Shown piece by piece: positions 32,901 through 43,660 of a DNA stretch of 64,000 bases. The stretch comes from Capitulum mitella (taxonomy: Eukaryota; Arthropoda; Thecostraca; Pollicipedomorpha; Pollicipedidae): contig CP099841.1 in the NCBI GenBank assembly GCA_030062745.1, forward strand, positions 29,391,398 to 29,455,397, given 5' to 3'. The notes beneath the pieces are model-generated. The model worked only from the letters and a program-made list of their open reading frames with translations. It was not told the origin of the DNA and made no database searches. The stretch's first letter is position 1. Every line of letters begins with the position of its first letter. Position numbers and translations under genes: made by a program.

Positions 32901-35603
32901 CATTCCAACGTGCAGTTTTATGAAAGTCTTCCCCAACCACCAAGGAAAGTGTTTCGCGACCAATGCCATGTTATTTCAGAACGTCAGTATTGGTCGTTTT
33001 TCCCTCCCCTCGTAGGCCAGGCCTTGCGTAAGCAACTACAACCTAGGCCCTTCTAACATCATGAGTTTTGCAGTGTTCGTTTGTAGTCAAAGGCAGCCAC
33101 ATGCTACGTGTACGAGCCCATGTAAAGTGCAAACAGATAGACTTACGGCTTTTTGGAAATAGGAAGGCGGCACGCTCTGACCTCCCCCTGTCTCTCTCTC
33201 TTCCCATCCAAAAGCCGTTTCTGTGATAGATAGGCAGTTGCAAGCAAACGAATACGCACGTCACGGAACAAATCAAACATTTGTTTGACATGCAGCCGAT
33301 TTTGGGTCTTGTCACTGAGACATTACCCATGAACTTTGCCCCGTTTTCGGAATGGTGGGGACAGCGGCCGTGTCCTGTCAGGCGCGCGGCATGCTATCGG
33401 GAATACCGTGCTATTCTGCGTACAGCATTTCTAGTAATGTAAAATAGGTATATTTATTTTGCATTATTGGAACCAATGATCTGAATCGTGTTATGTATAC
33501 CTATGTTATGTAAAAGGGTCTTAGATTTTGTTTTTTATTACAAATAATGCATGTTTTTCTAATATTTACCGAAACTTCTATACATGGAAGGCAGTTACCG
33601 AGCTAGGAAGACCCCGCGCGCTGTTCATGGGTCATTATGGTGCAGTACTAGGGTAAAATGGTGAAATGTAAAAATGGTGAACGCCTTTGTTGCGAATGCT
33701 AGATGGCGAACGCTAAATGACGACATGTAAAAATGGCGACATGCTAAAATGACGAACGGACAAATGGCGAAGGCGGCGAAGGCGAACCATTTGGCCAGTC
33801 GCCATTGTAATGTGTCGCCATTTTTACATGTCTCCCTTTAGCATTCGCCATCCGGCATTCGCCAAAAAGGCATTCGCCATTTTTACGTTTCGCCATTTTG
33901 TCCGGACACCGTGTGGTACGGTGGTGATAGATGTTTATCAGTAAGATATATTTAGGTGTAATCAGTTACAGAGCACAAATCAGAAAAAACAGCTTCCATC
34001 CGCGGCGTGTTGAAACGTTGGTAACGAAACCTATAGGTTGTCACGCTTGTTCGGTACGACGTGGCTTGACCGTGTTTTCTTACCATGTTTTCTGCTATAG
34101 TTGTTTAAAATGTCACCGACTAGGTCCATTTGTTCTGTACATGCTCTGTTGGTTTTCAGCAACTGCAGGCGACTGGATATTCTAGCGGACAAAGAACCAG
34201 TACAGAGGCGGCATATTGCCAAGCAGCGTGTGAATCAACTCAAGTATGATTGTCAGCACCTCCAGGTATGCTCAAAGATGGCAGTGTAATACACTCTTCG
34301 TTGGCTCGTTGCATGTCCTATGCGCTTTGAATGCCGTCATGTTTCTTTGGATGTCTTTGCTTGTGTTATCATATCTTGTCCTTTTTAGTCATTTTTAGTG
34401 TTTTGCTCATTTCATCATGCATATTGTTGGTCACATTTCCATGATTGGTACGGAAATCACCTCGGCTCCGTTCAATGTTTTTCTTTTTCCGTTTTTGGTC
34501 CTGACGCTGTCGATCTCCATGCTCTCTGGAGGGCAAAGACCACGGTCTTCCATCGTTTATAAATTGTGCCAGCCACATGCCGCTCTCCACCGCTATTGTC
34601 TGTGAGCGACGGCCATCTGTTTTGACCGCGTGCCGTTTTGTTTTCTGTCCGCCAGTCGGCGCTGCGGGCCCTGCAGCACAGACGCATGGCGCGCGAGCAG
34701 GAGCGGCTGGAGCGGGAACAGCTGCTGTCGCAGCGCTTCACGGCCAACGACCAGACGGACACCAGTATCGCCATCGACGCAGCGCTGCAGATGAACGACC
34801 GGCTGCAGGTGATCTGCCTTCCTCGTTCGTAGTGGCACCGATAATGTCTCGCATTGTGGGCTTGAAAGATATTTCCGTCTCAACTGGGGCCCCAGGCGCC
34901 AGTTGTGACGGACATCAGGCGCAGACAGGAAATGGGTTTATATTAAAACTAAACTGTATCAAACTGCGTAGTAGTATGCCATGTGTCTTTTAATGGTTCG
35001 AACACGGCTCATTGCGGACTGGCGGGTAGCATTGTCTAGACTGGGGTATTATTGACAGTCTCTCAGCTGCATACATCGTGGTCTCGTGTTTTGACAGATG
35101 ATGTCGTCCTGCGTTGTACTCACTGGCCAAAGTGAATACAGTGAATAATAATAAATATAGTGAATAACAATAGCCAAAGTCACAGCCTTTATAAGTCGTT
35201 GCCGCATTGTTGGGGTTTTGTTTGGGCTGCGAATCGTCGAGAATAGGATACAGGCGGAACGGGCCGTTGCCAGCCGGTCAGAGTAGGCGGTGATGTTGCC
35301 GAGTTTGCCGGCTGTTGCCCGACACGGGGCCACGATTGACCGCCCGGCGGTTGGCAGAACTCGCACCGCGGCATGGACGACCTGCTGGGAATCGGCAGCT
35401 CTGTGCTGCTGAGCCTGCAGGACCAGCGGGGCGTGCTGAAGGGCGCGCGTCGCCGCATGCTCGACCTGGCCAACACGCTCGGCATGTCAAACACCGTGAT
35501 GCGGCTGATCGAGCGGCGCACCTACCAGGACAAGTTCGTGCTGTTCGGCGGCATGCTGGCCACGCTGCTGGTCATGTACCTCGGCTGGCGGTACCTGACC
35601 TGA
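29813..35603 (+). CDS. GOSR2: Membrin (Golgi SNAP receptor complex member 2), complete four-exon gene
   Basis: Membrin is a Qb-SNARE that drives fusion of ER-derived vesicles at the cis-Golgi and traffic within the Golgi. Exons 29813-29949, 34160-34265, 34656-34808 and 35358-35603 join in frame to give 213 residues; the vertebrate protein has about 212. The N-terminal helical part contains LYHQTNGLVQETQS and DILADKEPVQRRHIAKQRV, then LKYDCQHLQ. The SNARE motif carries LLSLQDQRGVLKGARRRML, with a glutamine at the expected zero layer, followed by LGMSNTVMRLIERRTYQDK. The C-terminal anchor is FVLFGGMLATLLVMYLGW, ending YLT. Exons 3 and 4 are GC-rich, unlike exon 1. Introns of 4.2 kb, 390 bp and 549 bp all have GT-AG ends. 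The first ATG is the family start. The gene appears functional. Confidence 0.97.
30900..31755. repeat. Fold-back element: ~106-bp inverted arms around ~640 bp
   Basis: Left arm 30900-31007 and right arm 31650-31755 are imperfect reverse complements. Both hold GTGGCGTAAAGGATTGGTAT and CTCAT(G/A)CACGAG(G/A)TGATAATG. The interior has no open frame of note. It is consistent with a non-autonomous DNA transposon, but target duplications were not found. Confidence 0.75.
33653..33903. repeat. Palindromic cluster of AATGGCGA / TCGCCATT words
   Basis: The left half (about 33653-33795) repeats words such as AAAATGGCGA; the right half (about 33800-33903) repeats their complements such as TCGCCATTTTTAC. 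The two halves could fold together over about 100 bp with bulges. Confidence 0.8.
34160..34265 (+). CDS. GOSR2: Membrin exon 2
   Basis: 106 bp after a GGTTTTCAG acceptor. It encodes NCRRLDILADKEPVQRRHIA and then KQRVNQLKYDCQHLQ, ending in phase 0 at a GTATG donor. Confidence 0.95.
34266..34655. other. Membrin intron 2, nothing recognised
   Basis: 390 bp with GT and AG ends and a T-rich 3' tract; no other feature seen. Confidence 0.7.
34656..34808 (+). CDS. GOSR2: Membrin exon 3
   Basis: 153 bp, phase 0 at both ends. It encodes SALRALQHRRMAREQERLER and then EQLLSQRFTANDQTDTSIAI, ending DAALQMNDRLQ. The LLSQRFTANDQTDT segment matches the family's LLSRTFTTNDSDTT segment. Confidence 0.95.
34809..35357. 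other. Membrin intron 3, nothing recognised
   Basis: 549 bp with a small AATA-rich repeat near 35140-35165; no other feature. Confidence 0.6.
35358..35603 (+). CDS. GOSR2: Membrin exon 4: SNARE motif and membrane anchor
   Basis: 246 bp after a GGTTGGCAG acceptor, ending in TGA. It encodes NSHRGMDDLLGIGSSVLLSL, the SNARE heptads, LANTLGMSNTVMRLIERR and the hydrophobic tail. No poly(A) signal was identified close by. Confidence 0.95.
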   Translation, partial: NSHRGMDDLLGIGSSVLLSLQDQRGVLKGARRRMLDLANTLGMSNTVMRLIERRTYQDKFVLFGGMLATLLVMYLGWRYLT

Positions 35604-37039
35604 GCCGGGCCCGGGCGGCCGCCGGCCGCTGGCCCGGTGCCAGCTGCTGACCACGTGCCCCCCCCCCCCCGCCGTCCCAGGGACGGGTGCGACGCGGGGG
35701 CAATGTGCGGGGGCGGCGACGACCACGGCGAGGAAACGTCTTTGACCGGCGACGCGTCGCGGCAGGTACACGTCCAGATGGAGTTCATTGGGCTGTGGTA
35801 CGTGGGACGTGAAACATTGTGCCACTATTCTGTACTGGTGGTTAGGAAATGAGGCGAAGATCTTCGTCATGGGGTTTGTCGTGTCGTCGGTTGGGCCCGC
35901 TTTACATCTGCGGTGGAGCATGAATGTACATGGTCGTGCCCAGATGTACGTCATCAGAAAGGTTGGATGAACATGTTTAATGTGATCTGGACGAAGCCAA
36001 ACGCATTTCACGGACGTAAGAAGTACGATTGTTTTGTCATATGCCAGATCTTAATTTCGTTCATTCCGAAAGTTTACGTATGCTTTTGTTTATTCCCCAA
36101 GTGTGCGTTGTGGATGCGTGATGAATTCTGGTAATATATTTTCTGATAAGCGTATGTGTTACTTAATATATTTACACACCTCTGTCTTCTACGCGCTTGA
36201 ACTTCCGGACGGAGGTCGAGAATCTGAACCCAAAATCAGTCGGAAAATAGTCGATTTCCTTGCTTATTTGAGAAAATTCGGAATCTTCCGAAAACGATGG
36301 AGAAACATTGAAAATAACAAAACCGCCGCAGTAAGTACGTGAAAATATAGCAGCGTATGTTATGGACAGACGACTGAAACCGCTGACCCCTCCAAAGTTG
36401 ACGGCAGATCGCAAGCTGTTCGACAGATGCATCTGCGATTTCTGAGGGTGCCGGAACAGCACAGCATTCATCCCTCAACTTTTGACCCGGGGCATGATTG
36501 GGGATTCTTAAGGTTGGGGACCGTGACCCCTGACCTGGAAAAATTCCAATACGGAAGTTTGGTGGTCGCGGTTCCCCGCAATAGTTCAGTTGAATGGGGA
36601 GATAAAATTAAACAGCGCTGGGTGTCAGAGTCGGACATTAACTGCGCGCAAGTTTCAAAGGAGGCACACTAACCACGACAAACATACGCTTAACATGGAT
36701 GCCGGGTACATCTGGGGCCGTAATGCGTCTGGTGTCCGGCGAGAATATTGCATTTTCATTTCACCGTTCATTTTGGAAGAACGCAGTGCGTGATTTCTCT
36801 ATTCGAGATATCTTGCTGGCGCTTCACCTCAGGCTGGATGAAATTTGAGCACAGAAATGCATCAGAATGAGATATGAGAATTCGAATGAATGTTTCGATT
36901 CGAATAGTCGGGTCGAATTCGGATATTTTGAAATTGGTGTCATTTTGTCCCAAAAGGTCCGATTGGAACAAAATGTAAAAATCGGAATCATTCACAACTG
37001 CATGCACAAGTTTCAGAAATCCCTAAGTTTCTAACACCG
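35604..37039. other. Membrin 3' flank and unassigned stretch
   Basis: The first few hundred bases presumably hold the membrin 3' untranslated region, with a C run at about 35659-35670. No gene follows that I can support. Confidence 0.4.
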
Positions 37040-37200
37040 GCGCATCCAAAGGGGGAGGCGGAGGCCTGCCCTCATCCCCTCTTTAAGCCGGCATTTTTAT
37101 GTAGGCCACTGCACATCGTCTTCCCAGCAGGCGGTTTAAGTATGATTTCAGTCCACACTGATCCCCCTTAAGAAAACCCTGGCTGCTTCCCTGGTTTCTA
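37040..37200 (+). repeat. Dispersed repeat R3, copy 2
   Basis: Shares CACATCGTCTTCCCAGCAGG and the following CGGTTTAAGTATGATTTCAG block with copies near 23006 (inverted) and 61350. The end has AAAACCCTGGCTGCTTCCC, matching the CTGACTGCTCCCC of copy 3. Confidence 0.75.
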
Positions 37201-37320
37201 AGTTTCGGGCAGCGTCGAGCACCGGGCGGGCCGGCGGCGGTCGGGCTCTACGGAGGAGAGGCGGGGCATGACGTCAGAGGCAGAGGGCGCTCTGATTGGC
37301 AGTGGAGCCGAGGGCAAACC
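37200..37320. promoter_or_regulatory. GC-rich patch with CRE and CCAAT-type motifs
   Basis: A CpG-dense 100-bp patch containing ATGACGTCAG (37268-37277) and GATTGGC. This looks like a housekeeping promoter core, but no gene start can be tied to it. It may be chance. Confidence 0.25.
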
Positions 37321-37879
37321 ATCGAGCCCCTACGACGACAGATCTTCAGATTTCGGAGTGATTGAAATGAGTAGTGCTGTCACTAGAAAGAGCAGGCTAC
37401 ACAGTATGTGTCTGTATAATTTGACATCGATACCTTGGTGCAACATGGAATGAGAGCTGTTCGAACTTGTGTCAAATTTTAGGGGATACCCGTTATTTCC
37501 CTTATTGGAACCGGCAGTAAATATTGGAGAAGGAGGAAAAATCAGTTTTGGAAAGGCCAAGATCCGCATTGGGGGAGGGGGATGTCCCCTCCAAAAAATA
37601 CAAATCGGCACCCTTGGGCGCTACTGCGTATTATTGGCAACCAAGCATGGCCATGCACTCCACCCTTCACGATTACCACTCTGACATGACAAGACCTGGC
37701 TTAGCCCTGCATGGTTTGTCATGACCTTTTGGTCTTCCGCACTGCCGTATAATTTTAGTATGGGTGTCTCGTCGAATATTGCCCAAACCCCCATCACTTC
37801 TCATTCAATAATGCGAGGAGATTCCGATAAGAAACTGCAGATTCACGTGCTTCGAAATCTGTTCTTTCCAGCGATATCT

Positions 37880-38243
37880 TTACGTCTCAGCTATGACGTC
37901 GCCGCGGCCTACAGTACAGAAATCCTTCCGCACGTGCTGAAGCATCTCGAACGCAATATTTACGTCCACTTCCGCGAGCCTTCCTCCGATCCGGTTTCCA
38001 CTGGCTTCCTGGATGATGTTATCGTGTTTCGCTCGGCCGAAGTTTTGTTCCAGAATGCTCCAAAACGATTCGATCCGTCTGATGCTGGGCATGTTCGGAG
38101 GGCTGTCATCATTCTTGACATAGGGATTTTCACAGTATCCAGATATGACATCACATTGTGATGTCAGTGACAGATGGCTAGGTCAGGCCCGACGAGTATT
38201 TCCTCATGGTCTAGGTGGTTTAAGAGGGGCTTCGTTTGATGCA
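37880..38243 (-). pseudogene. Remnant of a Tc1/mariner-like DDE transposase (C-terminal part)
   Basis: Minus-strand blocks are HEEILVGPDLAICH, then an in-frame TGA, then a block like HHNVMSYLDTVKIPM, a frameshift, and SPPNMPSIRRIESFWSILEQ followed by RLAEVDVNIAFEMLQHVRKD. This matches the PDLASxHY ... NPPNxPxxRPIExFW ... EVDxNxxxxMMxxVR order I recall from Tc1/mariner-type transposases of invertebrates. The D of PDLA is one catalytic acid and the E of RRIESFW the likely third. The stop and frameshift make it dead. The N-terminal half was not found to the right. Confidence 0.75.
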
Positions 38244-38598
38244 CGTCAGGAAAGTTTTGCCATTTAGACAAAGGTTCTCCTTTCATCACGGGTGCTGCGA
38301 GGCAGGGGAAACCTGTCTTTATGCGTGATGGAAACTTTTGCCTCCCAGCGTCCTTGAACTCAGGACAGTCTACTTCTCAGAGGCGTAAAACCCTCGGTTC
38401 GTTGAGAACTCAGCCAGAAATGACGAATCGCGCCTAGTCGTCCATGGCGACGTCAGATTCATAGCCTAAGCCGAACGGCACGTGATAGAACGTCAAGTTC
38501 CGTTGTCAGATCATCTACTTTTGTTCTGGTGCCTGCAAGGCTGCCCTCGCTAGCACGCAGTAAGCCATGTAACGTTTGTTTTCGGTCTTCTGTTGAAT

Positions 38599-38734
38599 AT
38601 GACTCTCTGAACATTTAATTCTGACACTAGAATTCGGCCGAAGAATTCTAGTGTCAAAAAAAACGAAAAAAAAGAAGAAGAAGAAACCGACCAGCCATAT
38701 GATTGTTGTTCAGCTAGCGCATGACTCTCTGAAC
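38599..38734. repeat. 14-bp direct repeats flanking a segment with a perfect hairpin
   Basis: ATGACTCTCTGAAC occurs at 38599-38612 and 38721-38734. Between them, at 38622-38656, TGACACTAGAATTC and its exact complement form a 14-bp stem with a 7-base loop. Confidence 0.85.
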
Positions 38735-39849
38735 CTATTTCGACGTCTTTTTTGCCGGCTTTCGTCCTCTTCTGTCTTTCTTTCGAGATAACTCATTGTC
38801 CACTTTTCTCATAACTCTGCATATAGTCGATTTCCATGCCCTCTCGAGCAGAAAGTGATTGAGCTTTGGGTTCTGCCTTTTTCTTTGCATCTTTCGTAAA
38901 CTTGTGCGGGCCTTTTCTATCTCTCCAGCCGGTTGAGCTAACGTGAGGGACGTATGATTTACATTCTGTGCCACATTTTGCGTTCATCAATGACGGACAA
39001 TTGTACCCGTTTTCTGATGGTGCTCAATTTTTTGTAAAAATCTGCCTTAAAAAGTCTCTCTTTAAAATCAGTAAAACTTGCGCCAAATTTCAGGGGTCAG
39101 CGTACCTCGTTCTCAATAATAGTCTATCCATCTCTATATCTCTTCAGTGGAATGCAAAGAAACAATGATCGGATTTCGGCTGACCTTGCAAAAGAATTCG
39201 TGCATCGGCTGTGCGAGAGTTGATCTTCTGATATGGAAACTGGAGTATTTATCATAAATTATGTCGTAGTTTCAAAACCGCGAATTCGTAACTCTTGCCA
39301 GCCGTTGTAACTAAAAACAACGCCGCTACCGTAAACCAATTTCTCAGCATAGCATTCGGTCTGTCTCCGCTTTCCTAGTCTGATTTGTCCTTCGCCATCC
39401 AAAGTGATAATTAGTCTCCTCCTCTTCCCTAAATAAAGAGAATCGTCAGCTTTGTTTTCCGATGAAACAAACCGCCTGAAACACCTGCCAATCGCATCAC
39501 ATGCACCGAGAGTGATATGAAAGAGCATCCTTCCCGAAGTTGGTCACTTAATGCCTCCTGGCCACAGTTCAGCTGCATATAAGGGTCAAATGTTGTGGTA
39601 CCATTGTTGGCGTTCAGGGCCCATCACAAACAGTTATAGAAATGCCGCAGTACTTATTGCTGTGGTACTTCAGCGAAAGTCAGCTATTCGAAAAAGGAAA
39701 TTGCAAAACTGACTGCGGATTGGACCACAATTGTTTCATTTTCACTGGACCTGAGATTGGATTTCATTCCTTTTTTCGTGAAGGACTGGGTATTTGAGTT
39801 CAATCCATTTGGAAAGGATTTTGATGATCCCTGGCTACTGACTTGCCAA
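38735..39849. other. Unassigned stretch
   Basis: No gene or repeat recognised. Confidence 0.4.
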
Positions 39850-40530
39850 GGCTACTCTACTAGGCAAGGGGCCTCTGCTGGCATGTGAAGGAGGCTCCTT
39901 CCGGCCGATAAAGAGCGTCCCTGCCGGCTTGAAGACAGCCTCTGCCGGCCTGTGCAGTGTGTAGGATCCGCCTACCGACCTGTAAAGGGGCCACTGCCAG
40001 GCTGTAAAATGGTCCTGTGTCGCTCTGCAGATGGTCCCTGCGGGCCTGTAGAGGGGCTCTATAAAAAGCTCCCATGCCGGCTCGTAGTGTTTCTTGTTGA
40101 CCCGTAGTTCCTTGATGGCCTGCAAAGAGCTCGTTCGTTGTAGATGGGCCCCTGCCAGCAACTGTAAACGTTACTGGCAGGGTAACTGCCAGTGCCTGTA
40201 AACGTACCATGCAGACCCGTAAAGGACCTGCTGGCCTATAAAGGGGTCATGATAGCCTGCGAGGGGCCAACCTAGAGGCTTAGATGGCCTTTGCTTTAGA
40301 TGGCCTTTAGATGGACCCTGATGGTTTTCAGGGGGACATCCTATGCCGGCTCGCCAGGGCAAAGAGGCATCCGTAGGCCTGTAGAGGTCATCGCCGCAAC
40401 GTAACTACCGGCCCATCAAGGGGCCCTCTACTGCCCTGTAAAGATACCCACTGCCGGCCTGTAAAGGGCTCCCCTCGAACCTGTGGAGACGCCTCTGCAA
40501 AGTCTCGCCAAGTTGGCCTCTAAAAGGGCT
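39850..40530. repeat. Degenerate ~30-bp GC-rich minisatellite, array 1
   Basis: Repeated phrase close to CTGCCGGCCTGTAAAGGGGC with variable length. The same phrase builds the arrays at 42960-43660 and 52690-53240. Confidence 0.8.
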
Positions 40531-41229
40531 CACTTCTACGAAGCAGACAATATGACCCGCCGCACGAGGAGGCCCATTGCCCCTCCCACTTAGGAATATC
40601 ACGGGTTGACTACTGGTTGCGGAGCAAACGCAGTTCATGGTGCCAAACGAGGAGACACCCAGTCGAAGATTTCTCCTCCCTCGGGAAAGCATTCTCAAAC
40701 AAAGACTGAATTCCAGTGGCGGCGGATCGAATTTGATCACGGGGCGAAGCAAAGTTTCGAGACCCCTTTCCTACGAAGGGCCCTCATCCCCGAAAAAGTC
40801 CACGTTCCACTTAACAGGAGTCGTATTTCGTCCGACCGGGGGGAAGGGGATGGGAAGGTCCACGATCCAGTCGTGCCTTGTGCGAACTCTGACATTTAAC
40901 CGCTAAACTCGGCAGGTACGGCACAGCTTGGTTCCACGGTGAACTCCTGACGTCCACAGCCAGACAACTGGTCGGAAGCTGAGGCACGTGCCGCGGTGGC
41001 AACGGAATCCAAGTCTAATTATCTTACGACTTGATCAAAAAATTAAGAAAACCCTTACATCAACTGAGCACATAACGCAATGTTCTTGCGTTAATATATA
41101 ACGACACATAACACATTGTATTGACTGGGTCCTAAGAGCCATTGTGTGGAGGAGCCTTCACGAACCAATAGTGTTAAAAATGGAGGATAACGCAAACAAA
41201 TCAGCGTCGGCTGTCGGATGCATGCCGGA
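40531..41229. other. Unassigned stretch
   Basis: No gene recognised between the minisatellite and the satellite. Confidence 0.4.
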
Positions 41230-42095
41230 GGCCCTCTAAGTTGGTCCGAACTCTGTCAGGGGCATGCCGGGTCCATTTCGCGAGGCCCCTTAAAAGCTGT
41301 GAGTTCCCGGTCCCTGGGTCACTTTTGAGCGTAATTCACGCAAGGCCCCCTTACGAATGGATGCTGGGGCGCCCCCGAGGCCCGGACTGGTTTAGCGAAG
41401 ACCCCCTGGGTCCGATTTATGGGGCCTCTCGAAAAGCTGTAGGTTCCCGGGCCCTGTTTTGCTTTTGAGTGATAATCGGTACGAGGCACTCTTTCGGACC
41501 TAAGCCGGGGTCTTCCCTAGCAAGGTTTGAACCCCGGCTTAGCGCAGGCCACCTTGGTTCATCAATTCTGTGAGGCTGCTGAAAATTGTGAGGTTCTGGT
41601 CGCTGGACCACCTTTGAGAGTAATCGGTACGAGGCCCCTATTCGGACCTAAGCCGGGGCCCCTAGCAGGGTTCGAACCCTGGTTCAGTGCAGGCCAGCCC
41701 TGTCGATGAATTCTGTGAGGTCCCCCTGAAAATTGTGAGGTCCTGGTGACTGAACCACCTTTGAGTGTAATCGGTACGAGGCCCTTTCTCGGACCTAAGC
41801 CGGAGCCCCCTAACAGGGTTTGAACGTCGGTTCAGCGCAGGCCACCCCAGTCTATTAATTCTGAGGCCCCTGAAAATTATGACTCCTGGTCGCTGGACAA
41901 CCTCGGAGTGCAATCAACACGAGGTCCTCTATTGGATCAAAACCGAGCTCTCTAGCAGGGACCGAGCTGTGTGTCGGGGTGGGCCAGCCGGGTCCATTCC
42001 GCGAGGCCCCTTAAAAATTGTAAGTTCGCGGTCTCTGACCAGTTTTGGGTCCAACCTGTTCGAGGTCCTTACCAGAAGGAAGCTGAGACCCCTAA
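41230..42095. repeat. ~147-bp satellite, about six diverged copies
   Basis: The phrase CGGACCTAAGCCGG recurs at about 41495, 41643 and 41789 (period 146-148). Flanking copies are more diverged, keeping AATTGTGAGGTCCTGGTC and AATCGGTACGAGGCCC. Each central unit holds GGTTTGAAC or GGTTCGAACCC, like a tRNA B box. Confidence 0.85.
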
Positions 42096-42099
42096 CGAA

Positions 42100-42950
42100 G
42101 TAACATTTGAAAGAACGCGCTTGCCATATGTTTACTTCCTTGCCTGCATGCTTGCATTTTCCTTTTTTCTGTTTTTTTTTAGCGTGTTTGTCGCTTTTAT
42201 CCCCATTTTCTATCCTGTTCTGTTCTGTTCAGTTTCTCACGAGGCCCCCCAAGATCATAAATGGGGGGGGGGCAGAAACATAGTCTTGCCCAGACCCATC
42301 GCAATTGGGAGCAGCTGTCCCCCTTGCCCCCCCCCCCCACTTCCGCTGCCCTTGCTGAATTCCACAGAAGATCGGCAATACAGTGGTCATGCAACCCAAA
42401 ACCGGTCCCTACGACTGCTAATCATGGAAAATAGCCGTTGGACCCATATGGGTTAAAACCAGTGGCGTAGGGAAAGGGAGCAGGGGCAGTAGCCCTCAGC
42501 TTGGCTTGTAGACTGGGGGGGCATGGCCCCCAACTTTGACGGACGAGATGCATTTTGCCAACAGCACAACTGCTGTTGTAATTAACAAGCGAAAATGGCA
42601 AACACGATCACCTCTTGTCATGTATCTGCTGTGCAATATGCATGTATGTATGCTACATATGGCCTATATATTTGCGGGCGCGCGAGGCCCGCCACGAAGA
42701 AGAGGAAGGTAATTAGCACCCAATCCCTTAAGAATGTAGGTTGTGTCTACCCCGTTTTGCGAAGCTGACTCTGACGTATTCGTGACCCATTATAGCCCAG
42801 AGCAACGCAAAAACTAAAGCTTAGGTGGTTCAATTTCGAAATGGTCGGCGGCTAGAATCGTGCCGGAAGAGCAACACGTGAGTTTACGGCGCGTAATTTA
42901 TGCAGGGCCTCCATAATGTATCGCCCATGGTCCGGTATTGTTGGGGCCAG
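42100..42950. other. Unassigned stretch with transposon-end-like text
   Basis: CCAGTGGCGTAGGGAAAGGG at about 42460 followed by G/C runs resembles a transposon terminus; related text occurs at 42949 and, inverted, at about 53500. No gene seen. Confidence 0.35.
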
Positions 42951-42959
42951 TGGCGCAGA

Positions 42960-43660
42960 CAGGGGGTCCCGCCTGCCTGTAGCTGGCCCGCTGACGGCAC
43001 GAAGGGACTTCCAACTGAAATGCAACCCTTGCCGCCGACTGCAAGGGCCGCCTGTCGGCCTGTGGGGGGGGGGGGCTCCCTTACGGCTGTGGAGGGGCCC
43101 CATAAAGGGCCATAGAGGCACTCCTATCAGCCTGTAGGGCCCCTGCCGGCATGAAGAGGACCCCTGCAAGCCTGTACGGGTCCCCAGCCGGCCCGTAGGC
43201 CCTGCCGGCCTGTGGGGCCTCATGCCAACCTGTAGGCCCCCTGGTGGCCCACAGGGGCCACTGTTTATCTACAGGGTCCATTGCTGGCTGGTAGGGGCCC
43301 CCTGCCGACCTATAGGAACCATCTGTCGGTCTTCAGAGCCCCCTGCCGGCCTGCGGGGCCACTGCCAACCTTCGGAGCGCCTCTCCCGGCCTGCGGAGGG
43401 AGCCCCTGCTGTTCTGTGGGGCTTTACCAGCTCGTGGGGGCCCGCTGCCGGTCGGAAGGAGCCTCCTGCCTGCCTGTGGCTGGCGCGCTGACGGCATGAA
43501 GGGGCTCCCTGCTGAAATGCAGGGGCCTTTGCCGCCGACTGCAGGTGCTTTCTGCCAGCCTGTGGGGAGGCTCCCTTGCGGCTGTTGAGGGGCTCCCTGA
43601 TGGCCTATAGAGGAGTCGCTGGCGGCCTGCAGAGAGGCCCCGTGACAGCTGTGCTAGGCA
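42960..43660. repeat. Degenerate ~30-bp GC-rich minisatellite, array 2
   Basis: Built from CCTGCCGGCCTGTGGGGCC-like words. Contains two copies of a longer phrase with GCTGACGGCATGAAGGG (about 42990 and 43490), about 500 bp apart, so part of the array was duplicated as a block. Confidence 0.8.

Larger units (their letters stand above)
29950..34159. other. Membrin intron 1 (4.2 kb) with fold-back elements
   Basis: Holds two inverted-repeat structures (30900-31755 and 33653-33903). Otherwise no exon or element was recognised. Confidence 0.7.

Noticed and set aside
37721-38161. Plus-strand 146-codon frame
   Set aside because: It is the antisense shadow of the decayed transposase on the minus strand.
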